Below, in pieces: positions 9,992 to 18,330 of a stretch of 64,000 bases of DNA. Origin of the DNA: Neobacillus niacini (GTDB taxonomy: Bacteria > Bacillota > Bacilli > Bacillales > Cytobacillaceae); assembly GCF_023715415.1 (NCBI RefSeq), contig NZ_JAMBOB010000003.1:186001-250000 (forward strand). Reading direction: 5' to 3'. Each line of letters opens with the position of its first letter. The stretch's first letter is position 1. Below the pieces are notes generated by a model. That model saw nothing but the letters and a program-made list of their open reading frames with translations, was not told the origin of the DNA and did no database searches. The position numbers and the translations under genes are program-made.

Positions 9992-10027
9992 AGAGAACAA
10001 GTTCATTCTTGTTCTCTCTTTTTTTTA
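9992..10027 (+). terminator. Terminator of proBA
   Basis: Perfect 10-bp arms AGAGAACAAG (9992-10001) and CTTGTTCTCT (10008-10017) with a 6-nt loop, then a T-rich tail to ~10027. The stop codon of the convergent YqcI/YcgG gene lies inside the loop. Confidence 0.85.
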
Positions 10028-10743
10028 TGAAAGGGGCATTCTGATAAAGTTGTTTCGTCGTCGCGGAGGAAATATTGTTTCCATTCATAGTTATCGTTTT
10101 TTCCATACGTATTTAATGCCGGGTGAATGGAAATGGAATCATAATCAGCTAACCGTTCTCGTATTTTTGTTTTAACTTTTTCAGCATGTTGGGGAGAAGC
10201 TGTAAATTTTTCTAATACCCACCTAGGTGTTATGGCCAGCATGAAATAGGGGAAATAACGGCTGTTTCGATTGATGTGCGAAGGAGTTGCACAGTACATA
10301 AAGTATTGTTCTCCATGAAAACAATATTCCCACATAGGCAGATTTGGGTTGATTGGAATATGACATGGCCATTCCATTTCATCCAATTTGCTGAGTTGAT
10401 AAAGTTGTTCCCAGAAAATTTGTTCATATTTTTCTACAGTGAAATTTTCATCGTATCCTGGAGAAGGTTCATAAAAGATAATCAGCGACGTATAAGTACC
10501 GATTGATTTGTAAATGATTGAGTATTCCTTTAGCAAGAGTGCTAATTCTTTGGAAGCTCTAGAATGTTGGGGATTTGATATAAATCCGAAGCAAAACCTA
10601 TTCAATTGATATCCCATTGTAGCCGGAATACAAGGGAAGTGCTTTTCTTTGTCCATCATCCTCTCATCGAATCTATTTATTGCATCTTTTTTCCATGCTT
10701 CAAGCTCCATTTGGTGTATGTTTTCCTTTGTAACTAGATACAT
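10003..10743 (-). CDS. YqcI/YcgG family protein
   Basis: 246 aa, soluble, with no membrane segment or signal. It matches the YqcI/YcgG family, whose members carry an FPCIPA-type N-terminal motif (here HFPCIPATMGY), an FCFGFI strand and conserved WEYCFHGEQYFMYC and HPALNTYGKNDNYEWKQYFL segments. The C-terminus, ECPFHKK, is also typical. Biochemical function of the family is not established. Some relatives are linked to heme or to GNAT-like folds, but nothing here proves that. The start is ATG with GAGGAG upstream. It is monocistronic and convergent with proBA. Confidence 0.8.
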   Translation of the reverse strand: MYLVTKENIHQMELEAWKKDAINRFDERMMDKEKHFPCIPATMGYQLNRFCFGFISNPQHSRASKELALLLKEYSIIYKSIGTYTSLIIFYEPSPGYDENFTVEKYEQIFWEQLYQLSKLDEMEWPCHIPINPNLPMWEYCFHGEQYFMYCATPSHINRNSRYFPYFMLAITPRWVLEKFTASPQHAEKVKTKIRERLADYDSISIHPALNTYGKNDNYEWKQYFLRDDETTLSECPFHKKKREQE

Positions 10744-10819
10744 AATTTTATTACTCCTCTCGACATTAGATTATGTGAGAGTAGATTTTTGAGTGAGTGT
10801 CCAAATATGTTTGGGAATC

Positions 10820-10828
10820 TGTTATAAT
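10820..10828 (+). promoter_or_regulatory. Extended -10 promoter of the nuclease-helicase gene
   Basis: TG-T-TATAAT (TG at 10820-10821, TATAAT at 10823-10828) is a perfect extended -10 element without a recognisable -35. It puts the transcript start near 10835. This is downstream of an in-frame GTG at 10797, so the latter cannot be the start of the helicase gene. Confidence 0.6.
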
Positions 10829-10871
10829 CAATAGGCAAACATATATTCTTATTTTGGGTCAGGTGATATTC

Positions 10872-13148
10872 TTGTCAAATACCATTCAAATAGCGGTTAG
10901 AACGCTTGTTGAACATGTTTATAGCAGTGGAAGTATTGATTCCAGGTTCAGGTCACAGTCCACGATGTTAGAGGGAACGAGAATTCACCAAAAAATCCAG
11001 CTTACATATCAAGAATCTGATCAAAAGGAGGTTTATCTTCGAGCAGACTTTCCCGTCAAGGACCTTGTTTTTTCAATTGATGGAAGATGCGATGGATTAT
11101 TGTTTCGGGATGGGGAGGTAATTATCGATGAAATTAAATCTACCTCGCAGCACTTAGAAAATCTTTTAGATGATGGAGTTCCTGTCCATTGGGCACAGGC
11201 TAAAATGTATGCGTATATCTATGCAAAGGAACAACAGGTACAAGAAATATCTGTACAGCTTACCTATGTACAGGCTGAAAATGATGAAAAGAAGATTTTG
11301 AAAAAATGCTTTGTCATAGCTGAACTAGAGAGTTTTGTTCAAGACGTAGTAGAGACCTATTATCCCTACGCAAAATTACTTCATGATCATCGGATAAAGC
11401 GAAATGAGAGCAGCAAACAATTGGTTTTTCCATTTGATACATACCGTTCTGGACAAAGGAAATTAGCTGGTGGTGTCTATAAAACTATTTCTGAAGCTAA
11501 AAGTTTGTTTGTAAAAGCACCTACTGGAATTGGGAAGACGATATCCACCTTGTTCCCAGCGGTCAAAGCTATTGGAGAAGGGAACTTAAACCGAATATTT
11601 TATCTTACCGCTAAAACCATAACTCGAACTACTGCGGAAGAGGCGGTAGGACGAATGCGTTCCTGCGGACTTTGTTTAAAATATGTTACGATTACAGCCA
11701 AAGACAAGGTTTGTTTTAAGGAAGAAACAAAATGTCAAAAGGATTATTGTGAGTTTGCTGATGGCTATTATGATCGAATAAATGAAGCCATTTTAGATAT
11801 CGCAGCCAATGAAAACTGTATGAATCGTGAGGTAATTGGAAACTATGCACGAAAACATACCGTTTGTCCTTTTGAATTCTCTTTAGATCTTGCTTATGTA
11901 GCTGATACTGTCATTTGTGATTACAATTATATTTTTGATCCACGGGTATCATTAAAGCGTCTGTCCGAAGAGCAAAAGAAATCTACCCTTTTATTAATAG
12001 ATGAAGCACATAATCTCGTTGACCGTGGAAGAGAAATGTTCTCTGCTTCCTTAAACAAAGAGTTATTTCTTCAATTAAAAAAGGAGTTCAAAACTGTCAA
12101 TTTTGGAATTTATGAGAGTGCTTCAAAAATCAATGCTTGGTTTATTTCTTTAAAAAAGAATGGCAGCGAGTTGAATGAATTTACCTTAGATCAGTTAGAC
12201 GAAGAATTGGTACTGCTACTGAACCAGTTTAAAGAAGAGGCCGAAATTCTGTTAGTAAAAGAAACTTTCCCGAACCTTTTGGAGCTGTACTTCCAGGTAA
12301 ATTCATTCTTGAAAATAGTTGATTTACTCGATGAGCACTATGTCATCTATGGAGAAAAAAACAAAAATGATGTAACACTTAAACTATTTTGTATTGACCC
12401 ATCAAAATTGCTTCAGAAAATGGGAAAAGGCTATCGCTCAAAGGTGTTTTTTTCAGCTACTCTTTCACCCCTTCCTTATTATCAGGATATTCTTGGCGGT
12501 CAAGATGAGGATTATTTACTTTCGATTCCTTCACCATTTAAAGAGGAACAGACTGATATTTTTATAAAGCCTTTGTCAACTAGATACCGTGACCGAGAGA
12601 GAACGAAGCCGGCTATTGTAACCATGATTCATTCTTTGGTTCAAAATCGGCCAGGAAATTATTTAATCTTTTTCCCCTCCTATCAATATTTGCTTACTGT
12701 ATATGATGAGTTTATAAAAGAATTTCCAGGGACGAATACCCTCTTGCAAGGTGCAGGAATGTCGGAGGAGGAAAGGGAAGAATTTTTGAATAAGTTCAAG
12801 CCTAATCAATCTGAGACATTGATTGGATTTGCAGTTCTAGGCGGGGTTTTTTCAGAGGGAGTGGATTTAAAGGGTGATCGATTAAATGGTGTGGTGGTTA
12901 TAGGTGTTGGCCTTCCTCAGCTATGTTTTGAAAGAAATCTTATCAGAGATCATTTTAATAAGAGTGAAAGAAACGGTTATGACTATGCCTATGTTTTTCC
13001 TGGCATGAATAAAGTATTACAGGCTGGCGGGAGATTAATTCGATCGGAAGAAGACCATGGGACCATTGTTTTAGTTGATGATCGATTTCTAAAAAGACAA
13101 TATCAGGACCTTATCCCCCAAGAATGGAGAAGTTTTGTTGTCATTTAA
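10872..13148 (+). CDS. Cas4-like nuclease fused to DinG/XPD-type DNA helicase
   Basis: About 758 aa. The N-terminal ~150 residues form a PD-(D/E)XK nuclease of Cas4 type (EGTRIHQK, then DGRCDGLL, IDEIKST and the QAKMYAYIYA helix). A DinG/XPD superfamily 2 helicase follows: Walker A APTGIGKT (216-223), a cysteine-rich stretch between motifs I and II (CGLC, KVCFKEETKCQKDYC) that probably holds an iron-sulfur cluster, DEAH at 377-380, FFSATLSP, and a C-terminal GVFSEGVDLKG/GRLIRSEEDHG. I chose the TTG at 10872 (AGGTGAT 6 nt upstream) because the promoter lies after the GTG at 10797. It probably acts in DNA repair or in processing of branched or flapped DNA. Confidence 0.8.
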   Translation: MSNTIQIAVRTLVEHVYSSGSIDSRFRSQSTMLEGTRIHQKIQLTYQESDQKEVYLRADFPVKDLVFSIDGRCDGLLFRDGEVIIDEIKSTSQHLENLLDDGVPVHWAQAKMYAYIYAKEQQVQEISVQLTYVQAENDEKKILKKCFVIAELESFVQDVVETYYPYAKLLHDHRIKRNESSKQLVFPFDTYRSGQRKLAGGVYKTISEAKSLFVKAPTGIGKTISTLFPAVKAIGEGNLNRIFYLTAKTITRTTAEEAVGRMRSCGLCLKYVTITAKDKVCFKEETKCQKDYCEFADGYYDRINEAILDIAANENCMNREVIGNYARKHTVCPFEFSLDLAYVADTVICDYNYIFDPRVSLKRLSEEQKKSTLLLIDEAHNLVDRGREMFSASLNKELFLQLKKEFKTVNFGIYESASKINAWFISLKKNGSELNEFTLDQLDEELVLLLNQFKEEAEILLVKETFPNLLELYFQVNSFLKIVDLLDEHYVIYGEKNKNDVTLKLFCIDPSKLLQKMGKGYRSKVFFSATLSPLPYYQDILGGQDEDYLLSIPSPFKEEQTDIFIKPLSTRYRDRERTKPAIVTMIHSLVQNRPGNYLIFFPSYQYLLTVYDEFIKEFPGTNTLLQGAGMSEEEREEFLNKFKPNQSETLIGFAVLGGVFSEGVDLKGDRLNGVVVIGVGLPQLCFERNLIRDHFNKSERNGYDYAYVFPGMNKVLQAGGRLIRSEEDHGTIVLVDDRFLKRQYQDLIPQEWRSFVVI

Positions 13149-13168
13149 TGAAAGGTGTAGGCTATTTC

Positions 13169-13239
13169 ATCTAATTAGGAAAAAGTTTGACTATTTACTC
13201 GAACTTTTATAAAATTAGACTATATTATCTAATTTAGAT
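13169..13239. promoter_or_regulatory. Cluster of ATCTAATT palindromes around the promoter
   Basis: Three copies of an (A/G)TCTAATT element frame one promoter. ATCTAATTAG lies at 13169-13178 and contains the palindrome CTAATTAG. An inverted copy, AAAATTAGAC, at 13211-13220 covers the -10. A perfect 13-bp palindrome, ATCTAA-T-TTAGAT, lies at 13227-13239 just before the ribosome binding site. This arrangement is what an operator set looks like. The downstream gene carries a helix-turn-helix and is the nearest candidate for the binding protein; that link is inference. Confidence 0.5.
13187..13215 (+). promoter_or_regulatory. Sigma-A promoter of the SatD-like/DUF3307 unit
   Basis: TTGACT (13187-13192), 17 bp, TAAAAT (13210-13215). 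Palindromic TCTAATT elements lie upstream, on the -10 and just downstream (described separately), so the promoter looks tightly regulated. Confidence 0.65.
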
Positions 13240-13252
13240 GAAGGAGTATATC

Positions 13253-14029
13253 ATGAACTATCCTATCTCAATCTTTATTCTCGATGTGAGCAACTCTTCT
13301 TCTGGTGACATGGGAGATGAATTGACGAATTACTTAGATGAATTGGTAAACTGGGTTACTATTTGGTCTGAGAAAATCGGTCATTTTAAAGTAAAGCACA
13401 GGGCGGGTGATGAGATTATTTTTGCGGGTTATGGATATTCGACAGCCTATATTTTAGCTTTTTTTATCAGCAGAATTTGGAAGTACCCTGATCATCCTCC
13501 TTATTTTGGCTTGTCCTTTGGTGATAGTGACAAAGAGTTAGAGGAAGTAGATATAGAGAAGTGGATTCATCCCTTAATCAAACAGGCTAGGTATGCGAAT
13601 GATTTATTGAAGGAGGAACAACTAAGACCGTTATTTAAGTTTGAACTTGATCAATTTTATCAAAACCAATTCTTTCAGTATAATCAGTTTCGGTCAGAGT
13701 TTGAAACTTTAATAAACTCATTATTAAGTGTCCAGCTCATCATGATGAAGGGTCAAACACAGATTCAAGAGCAGGTTAGTACATATTACCTTATTTTAGA
13801 GCAGCAAAAAGCTGTAGCAAAATTGCTCGGTAAAACAGCTCCAACAATCTCAAGCCATTATAAAAAAGGGAAGAGTGAAGAAATACTAAGTGTTTTTTAT
13901 ATACTGATTGCCACCCTTGACTCTCTCCAGGAAAAATCATATGTAGATCACCCAGTAAAACCACAAGCTCTAAGTGAATCACTAATGAAATCCATTCGAA
14001 CTCATTTAAAGATAAATTTGATTAAGTAA
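13253..14029 (+). CDS. SatD-like protein with cyclase-palm-like N-terminus and HTH
   Basis: 258 aa, soluble. The N-terminal ILDVSNSS strand and the AGDEIIFAG segment (GDE at 52-54) give a class III cyclase/palm-like pattern seen in SatD-family proteins. The C-terminal part, LEQQKAVAKLLGKTAPTISSHYKKGK (in two overlapping pieces around residues 182-206), reads as a helix-turn-helix. The start is the ATG at 13253 with AAGGAG at 13241-13246. An ATG at 13238 overlaps that site and is rejected. It is paired with a DUF3307 membrane protein 22 bp downstream, as in other Firmicutes where SatD and DUF3307 genes travel together. The molecular function is not established. Confidence 0.6.
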   Translation: MNYPISIFILDVSNSSSGDMGDELTNYLDELVNWVTIWSEKIGHFKVKHRAGDEIIFAGYGYSTAYILAFFISRIWKYPDHPPYFGLSFGDSDKELEEVDIEKWIHPLIKQARYANDLLKEEQLRPLFKFELDQFYQNQFFQYNQFRSEFETLINSLLSVQLIMMKGQTQIQEQVSTYYLILEQQKAVAKLLGKTAPTISSHYKKGKSEEILSVFYILIATLDSLQEKSYVDHPVKPQALSESLMKSIRTHLKINLIK

Positions 14030-14051
14030 TACCCGTAAGAGAGGAGTTTAC

Positions 14052-14909
14052 ATGTTACTATTATGCCTGATTCTCGCCCATCTCATTGCAGATTTTTACC
14101 TGCAAAGTGATGAAATGGTAAAGGATAAAATAAAAAATAGTAAGAAGCATATCGGACACCATTTTCTACTGACAGGACTAGTGCTGGTTGTTTTTTCCCT
14201 AACTAACCACAAAGAAATTTATAGCAATCTGATTTTCCCGTTACTATTTATTTGTATTAGCCATTATTTCATTGATTTTCTAAAAATTAAGTTCCAGGAT
14301 TCCATCAAAATTAGTAACGAAGAAAACATAAATCGGGTAAGTTTCTTTATGATTGATCAACTGCTGCATTTTGTATGTATTTTGTTTGCTGGAAAGTTGT
14401 TTCTTGGGTTAGATTTTGCTGTTATTTATGAGTTGATTCTGAGTGGAGAGAAAATGAGTATCGTAAACCGTGTTTTATTTACCGCTATCGTGATTATTTT
14501 CGCAACGACTGTAAGTGGCCACCTGATTAAGATCCTTTTAGGTTCTTTGCCAAATCAGCTTTTAACCTTTGAAGGTAAGTATACTTTTAAGAATGAAAGA
14601 CAAGAAGCTCTATATTCAAAAAATCATAATGGGAATAGATCGTTGTCAGAAGAATACAACTATACGATTTTTGGGAAGCATGATCTTTCACGCGGAAAAT
14701 TAATTGGCTATCTTGAGAGATTGCTAGTTTTAGTATTAACCTTTTATAGTGCTTATCCAGCGATTGGATTTATTGTAGCGGCCAAGTCTATTGCGCGGTT
14801 TAAACAAATGGATGACCGGAACTGGGCAGAGTATTTTCTATTGGGTACACTTACATCGATGTTCATTGGAATAACGCTCGGAATAATCTTAAGGGAAGTT
14901 TTGACTTGA
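14052..14909 (+). CDS. DUF3307 family membrane protein
   Basis: 285 aa with about six to seven predicted membrane segments. The family hallmark is at the N-terminus: LLLCLILAHLIADFYLQSDEM, where a helix contains HLIADFYLQ followed by a KNSKKHIGHH loop and an HYFIDFLK segment (conserved His/Asp in the membrane). Segments further on include IIFATTVSGHLIKILLG and the C-terminal YFLLGTLTSMFIGITLG. A central region with ERQEALY is cytoplasmic or loop. The function of DUF3307 is not known. It follows the SatD-like gene by 22 bp with GAGAGGAG, so the two form one operon, ended by a strong terminator. Confidence 0.75.
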   Translation: MLLLCLILAHLIADFYLQSDEMVKDKIKNSKKHIGHHFLLTGLVLVVFSLTNHKEIYSNLIFPLLFICISHYFIDFLKIKFQDSIKISNEENINRVSFFMIDQLLHFVCILFAGKLFLGLDFAVIYELILSGEKMSIVNRVLFTAIVIIFATTVSGHLIKILLGSLPNQLLTFEGKYTFKNERQEALYSKNHNGNRSLSEEYNYTIFGKHDLSRGKLIGYLERLLVLVLTFYSAYPAIGFIVAAKSIARFKQMDDRNWAEYFLLGTLTSMFIGITLGIILREVLT

Positions 14910-14924
14910 AGATAGTATATAAAT

Positions 14925-14959
14925 TAGCTGCCTATTATCAGGCAGCTATTTTTTTTTTG
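14925..14959 (+). terminator. Terminator after the DUF3307 gene
   Basis: Arms AGCTGCCT (14926-14933) and AGGCAGCT (14940-14947), then A followed by a run of about ten T residues. Confidence 0.9.
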
Positions 14960-14965
14960 AAAACT

Positions 14966-14996
14966 TTGACACAAGACTGCTTTTTTATCATATAAT
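14966..14996 (+). promoter_or_regulatory. Promoter of the feo operon
   Basis: Consensus TTGACA (14966-14971) and consensus TATAAT (14991-14996), with a long 19-bp spacer. Both hexamers are perfect, but the spacing is suboptimal. No clear Fur box is visible around it, which is unusual for an iron-uptake operon and suggests either a degenerate site or anaerobic/other control. Confidence 0.55.
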
Positions 14997-15044
14997 TAAG
15001 AAAAAGTTGCACGAAGGAAAAACTTTAACAAAGGGGAAAGATAT

Positions 15045-15299
15045 ATGAGTATACCAAAAATAATAAAACTCGTGAATGGCGAAAAGGGAAATTTAATTCG
15101 CATCACTTCTTTAAATTTGGAAGGTGTGATGAGAAGAAGATTATTAGACTTAGGATTTGTGGCCGGGGCGATTGTCGAAGTAATTAGAAAAAGTCCTTTA
15201 GGCGACCCGATTGCTTTTCGGGTTAGTCAAACAACGATTGCCTTAAGAAAAGAGGAAAGTTCACAAATAGAAGGGGTGTTGATGACAAATGGGGAGTAG
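15045..15299 (+). CDS. feoA: Ferrous iron transport protein A
   Basis: 84 aa, one SH3-like FeoA domain. Family features visible are RITSLNLEGVMRRRLLDLGFVAGAIVEVI and GDPIAFRV. FeoA is a small cytosolic partner of the ferrous-iron permease FeoB. The ATG follows an AAAGGGG site. It overlaps the next gene (FeoB GTPase part) by 11 bp, so translation is coupled. The tail after the SH3 core (RKEESSQIEGVLMTNGE) is slightly longer than in minimal FeoA proteins. Confidence 0.9.
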   Translation: MSIPKIIKLVNGEKGNLIRITSLNLEGVMRRRLLDLGFVAGAIVEVIRKSPLGDPIAFRVSQTTIALRKEESSQIEGVLMTNGE

Positions 15300-15984
15300 T
15301 TATCGAATTGCCTTAGCTGGTAACCCGAATACAGGAAAAAGCACCTTATTTAATGCCCTGACCGGATTAAGGCAGCATACGGGAAACTGGGCAGGAAAGA
15401 CGGTATCGCTCGCACAGGGCAATGTTCAGTATAAGGGAAAGACGTTTCATTTAATTGACCTTCCAGGGACCTATTCGCTTTTTTCCAATTCAAGTGATGA
15501 AGAGGTTGCAAGGAACTATATTGTATTTGAAAAACCTGATGTTACAGTAGTTGTACTGGATGCAACCTCCTTAGAGCGGAACTTTAATTTAGCCCTACAG
15601 GTTTTAGAAATGACCAAAAATGTGATCATTTGTATTAACTTAATTGATGTGGCGGAAAAACAAGGGATTACTATTAATGAACGAATTCTAACAAACCGTT
15701 TAGGTGTGCCCGTCATTAAAATATCGGCACGAAACAAAAAAGGTTTCCCGATGCTGCTTGATACGATTGATCGGATTGTGACGGGGGCAATTGAATGTCA
15801 ACCTGTTCCAATGGCTTATCCAGATGAGATTGAAGAAAAAATAAAGAAAATAGAGCCCAAAGTATTTGAGCTTGTTGGAAATCAGCTTTCTGCCCGTTGG
15901 GTTTCGTTAAGATTGCTGGATGGAGATGAAAAATTATTGAATGAGATTAATCAGCGATTTGGACAGAAGGAGGTGGTAGAATGA
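15289..15984 (+). CDS. feoB: FeoB GTPase (N-terminal) subunit, separate gene
   Basis: 231 aa, corresponding only to the cytosolic part of FeoB. G1 is GNPNTGKS (11-18), the switch Thr is in HTGNWAGKT, G3 is DLPGTYSL, G4 is NLID and G5 is SARNKKG; a helical spacer (GDI-like) region follows. No membrane segment is present. Canonical FeoB is a single chain of ~650-700 aa, but here the membrane part is a separate gene that begins in an ATGA overlap at 15981. Both halves have intact reading frames and their own ribosome binding sites (AAGGGGTG here, AAGGAGGTGG for the second), so this is a genuine two-gene FeoB rather than a sequencing error. Confidence 0.85.
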   Translation: MGSSYRIALAGNPNTGKSTLFNALTGLRQHTGNWAGKTVSLAQGNVQYKGKTFHLIDLPGTYSLFSNSSDEEVARNYIVFEKPDVTVVVLDATSLERNFNLALQVLEMTKNVIICINLIDVAEKQGITINERILTNRLGVPVIKISARNKKGFPMLLDTIDRIVTGAIECQPVPMAYPDEIEEKIKKIEPKVFELVGNQLSARWVSLRLLDGDEKLLNEINQRFGQKEVVE

Positions 15985-17354
15985 GTATTCAACAGCTATA
16001 CATGGAGGCACAGCAACTTTCAAGTGCTAAACTGAGAGATGATATTGTTCAGCAGCTCTATGAAAAAAGCCATCGCCTTTGCAGTGAAGGGATTAAGTAT
16101 ACAAAGTCGAAGAGGGACACAAGAACTGAAAAGTTAGATGCCATTTTCACTTCACCGATTTTTGGATTTCCGATTATGCTCACGATGTTAGGAGTTTTAT
16201 TTTATCTAACCATTGCGGGTGCCAATATTCCATCATCCATGCTTGCAGAGTTTTTTGGTTCGCTGGAAAAATATTTAACAGCATTTTTTAGTTTTCTAAA
16301 TACACCTGAATGGGTTCACGGAGTCCTTGTTCTTGGATTATATCGAGGTACAACTTGGGTGATTAGCGTGATGCTTCCCCCCATGGCAATCTTTTTTCCA
16401 ACGTTTGCTCTTTTAGAAAACTATGGGTACCTGCCTCGAGTAGCTTTTAATATGGATCGTTTGTTTAAAAGAGTGGGTGCGCATGGAAAGCAGTCGTTAA
16501 CGATGGCGATGGGCTTTGGCTGTAATGCGGCAGCTGTCATTTCTACTAGAATAATCGAATCACCTCGAGAGCGAATGCTTGCGATTTTGACCAACAATTT
16601 TGTTCCTTGTAATGGTCGCTGGGGAACGTTAATTGTATTAGCCTCGTTATTTATGGCTGCGAATTTTACTGGTGGACTTAAATCACTTGTTACGACTGGT
16701 GTGATTGTCGGGATTGTTATGTTTGGTATAATCGTTACTTTTTTTGTCTCGTGGGTGCTCTCGAAAACTGCACTCAAAGGGATCCCGACACACTATACGT
16801 TAGAACTGCCGCCATACAGGAAACCGAAGATTTTTGATACAGTGGTACGCTCTTCGTTAACAAGATCTTGGTCTGTATTGATGCGGGCGGTGAAAGTTGC
16901 AGCACCAGCAGCAATCCTAACATGGGTGTTTGCGAACATTTTTATTGGTGATACAAGTATCTTGATGTATGCTGTTGAGTTTTTAGATCCATTTGGAAAA
17001 CTACTCGGTCTTGATGGCTATATCATGATGGCATTTATTTTAGGCTTACCAGCAAATGAAATTGTCCTTCCTATCCTGTTGATGGGGTATTTATCGACTG
17101 GTTCCTTAACAGAGGTGGATAGCTTGGTGGATCTAAAGCAAATCTTTCTCGACCACGGCTGGACATGGTTGACAGCGCTAAACATGATGTTATTTTCTCT
17201 GCTGCATTACCCATGCGGAACAACGCTCATAAATATTTACAAGGAAACAAAAAGTAAAAAATGGACTTTCTTAGCCTTCCTCATTCCAACTGTTATTGCC
17301 ATTCTTGTTCCACTAATCATTACCCAAACAGTTAGATTCTTTGGCTGGATGTAA
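15981..17354 (+). CDS. feoB: FeoB membrane permease (C-terminal) subunit, separate gene
   Basis: 457 aa, the membrane half of FeoB. After a charged 50-residue lead comes KLDAIFTSPIFGFPIML, the usual start of the FeoB transmembrane core. Two Gate-type nucleoside-recognition domains follow (YGYLPRVAFNMDRLFKRVGAHGK, GFGCNAAAVISTRII, NNFVPCNGRWG, GLPANEIVLPILLMGYLS, MLFSLLHYPCGTT). The conserved GxGC and PCNGR motifs with cysteines on the Fe(II) path are intact. It overlaps the GTPase gene by 4 bp (ATGA), which should give stoichiometric synthesis. A short terminator follows. Automated pipelines may label it only as a nucleoside-recognition-domain protein. Confidence 0.85.
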   Translation: MSIQQLYMEAQQLSSAKLRDDIVQQLYEKSHRLCSEGIKYTKSKRDTRTEKLDAIFTSPIFGFPIMLTMLGVLFYLTIAGANIPSSMLAEFFGSLEKYLTAFFSFLNTPEWVHGVLVLGLYRGTTWVISVMLPPMAIFFPTFALLENYGYLPRVAFNMDRLFKRVGAHGKQSLTMAMGFGCNAAAVISTRIIESPRERMLAILTNNFVPCNGRWGTLIVLASLFMAANFTGGLKSLVTTGVIVGIVMFGIIVTFFVSWVLSKTALKGIPTHYTLELPPYRKPKIFDTVVRSSLTRSWSVLMRAVKVAAPAAILTWVFANIFIGDTSILMYAVEFLDPFGKLLGLDGYIMMAFILGLPANEIVLPILLMGYLSTGSLTEVDSLVDLKQIFLDHGWTWLTALNMMLFSLLHYPCGTTLINIYKETKSKKWTFLAFLIPTVIAILVPLIITQTVRFFGWM

Positions 17355-17362
17355 ATACTCTA

Positions 17363-17400
17363 GACACCACTGATAAGTAGAAAAAGTGGTGTCTTTTGTT
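17363..17400 (+). terminator. Terminator of the feo operon
   Basis: Arms GACACCACT (17363-17371) and AGTGGTGTC (17385-17393), then TTTTGTT. Confidence 0.85.
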
Positions 17401-17448
17401 GGTTTGGAATTTCTATGTCATAATAACAGGAAGGAGGAGGGAAGTATT

Positions 17449-17973
17449 ATGCGATTAGAAGGTAAGAAAGTTGTAAGTCTAGTTCATCATGATTTTGAAG
17501 ATCTTGAGCTTTGGTATCCAATACTCAGATTAAGAGAAGAGGGCGCTGTCGTTCACTTAGCAGGTGAGAAGGCCGAGGAAGAATACATAGGTAAATATGG
17601 TGTGCCGGCTAAATCAGATTTCTCCTATAGTGATATTAACGAGAAGGATTACGATGCCATTTTGGTGCCAGGAGGCTGGGCGCCAGATAAGATTCGCCGC
17701 TTTCCTGAAGTTCTTACACTGCTTCAACATTTCGAAGAAAACAAAAAGCCAATTGGACAAATCTGTCATGCTGGCTGGGTGTTAGTTTCTGCAAAAATTT
17801 TGCAGGGTAAAAAGGTGACCAGTACGCCGGGAATTAAGGATGATATGGAAAATGCAGGTGCGACCTGGTACGATGAACCGGTTGTGGTCGACGGACACCT
17901 CGTCTCGAGTAGACGTCCTCCAGATTTACCGGATTATTTACGTGAGTTTATAAAGGTAATCGAGCAAAAATAA
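17449..17973 (+). CDS. DJ-1/PfpI family protein (YfkM-like)
   Basis: 174 aa, a single DJ-1/PfpI domain. The nucleophile elbow is GQICHAGWVL with Cys106 followed by His107, and the conserved acidic residue is in FEDLELWYP near the N-terminus. The C-terminal LVSSRRPPDLPDY is typical of the YfkM/YraA general-stress branch, assigned roles as protein or nucleotide deglycases or chaperones. The frame opens at 17386, but GGAAGGAGGAGGG right before the ATG at 17449 fixes the start. It is a single-gene unit between the feo terminator and the DUF1292 gene. Confidence 0.85.
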   Translation: MRLEGKKVVSLVHHDFEDLELWYPILRLREEGAVVHLAGEKAEEEYIGKYGVPAKSDFSYSDINEKDYDAILVPGGWAPDKIRRFPEVLTLLQHFEENKKPIGQICHAGWVLVSAKILQGKKVTSTPGIKDDMENAGATWYDEPVVVDGHLVSSRRPPDLPDYLREFIKVIEQK

Positions 17974-18058
17974 GTTATTTTTAAGCATTATTTTCGGATT
18001 TTTTAGAGATACTGATTGAATGAAATGTCTATTCTTAAAATGAGAGGGTGAATATAAC

Positions 18059-18328
18059 GTGGCTACTATTGAAGTAGGAGAAGTGTTTACCATTAGTGAT
18101 GAAACCGATCAGGAGCAGGAAGTAGAAGTACTAGCTTCCATCAATATAGAAGGTACCAATTATGTAGCTGTAGGATTTGTCGAAGATATTAAAGAGGAAA
18201 CGGAAGACGATATTGATATTTTCTTCTTAAGGGTTGACGAAGATGGAGACTTAACCGCAATTGAAAGCGACGAGGAATTTGATAAAGTTTCTGCCGCTTT
18301 TGATGAAATTATGGATGAGGAAGAATAA
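18059..18328 (+). CDS. DUF1292 family protein
   Basis: 89 aa, very acidic. It shows the DUF1292 pattern common in Bacillales and Lactobacillales (YrzB-like): EVFTISDETDQEQEVEVLASI, then YVAVGFVED and FFLRVDEDGDL, ending in an acidic DEIMDEEE tail. The start is GTG at 18059 after GAGAGGGTGA. The cellular role is unknown. The YrzB group is normally near yrrL/yrrK, but here the gene stands alone before a bidirectional terminator. Confidence 0.8.
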   Translation: MATIEVGEVFTISDETDQEQEVEVLASINIEGTNYVAVGFVEDIKEETEDDIDIFFLRVDEDGDLTAIESDEEFDKVSAAFDEIMDEEE

Positions 18329-18330
18329 AT

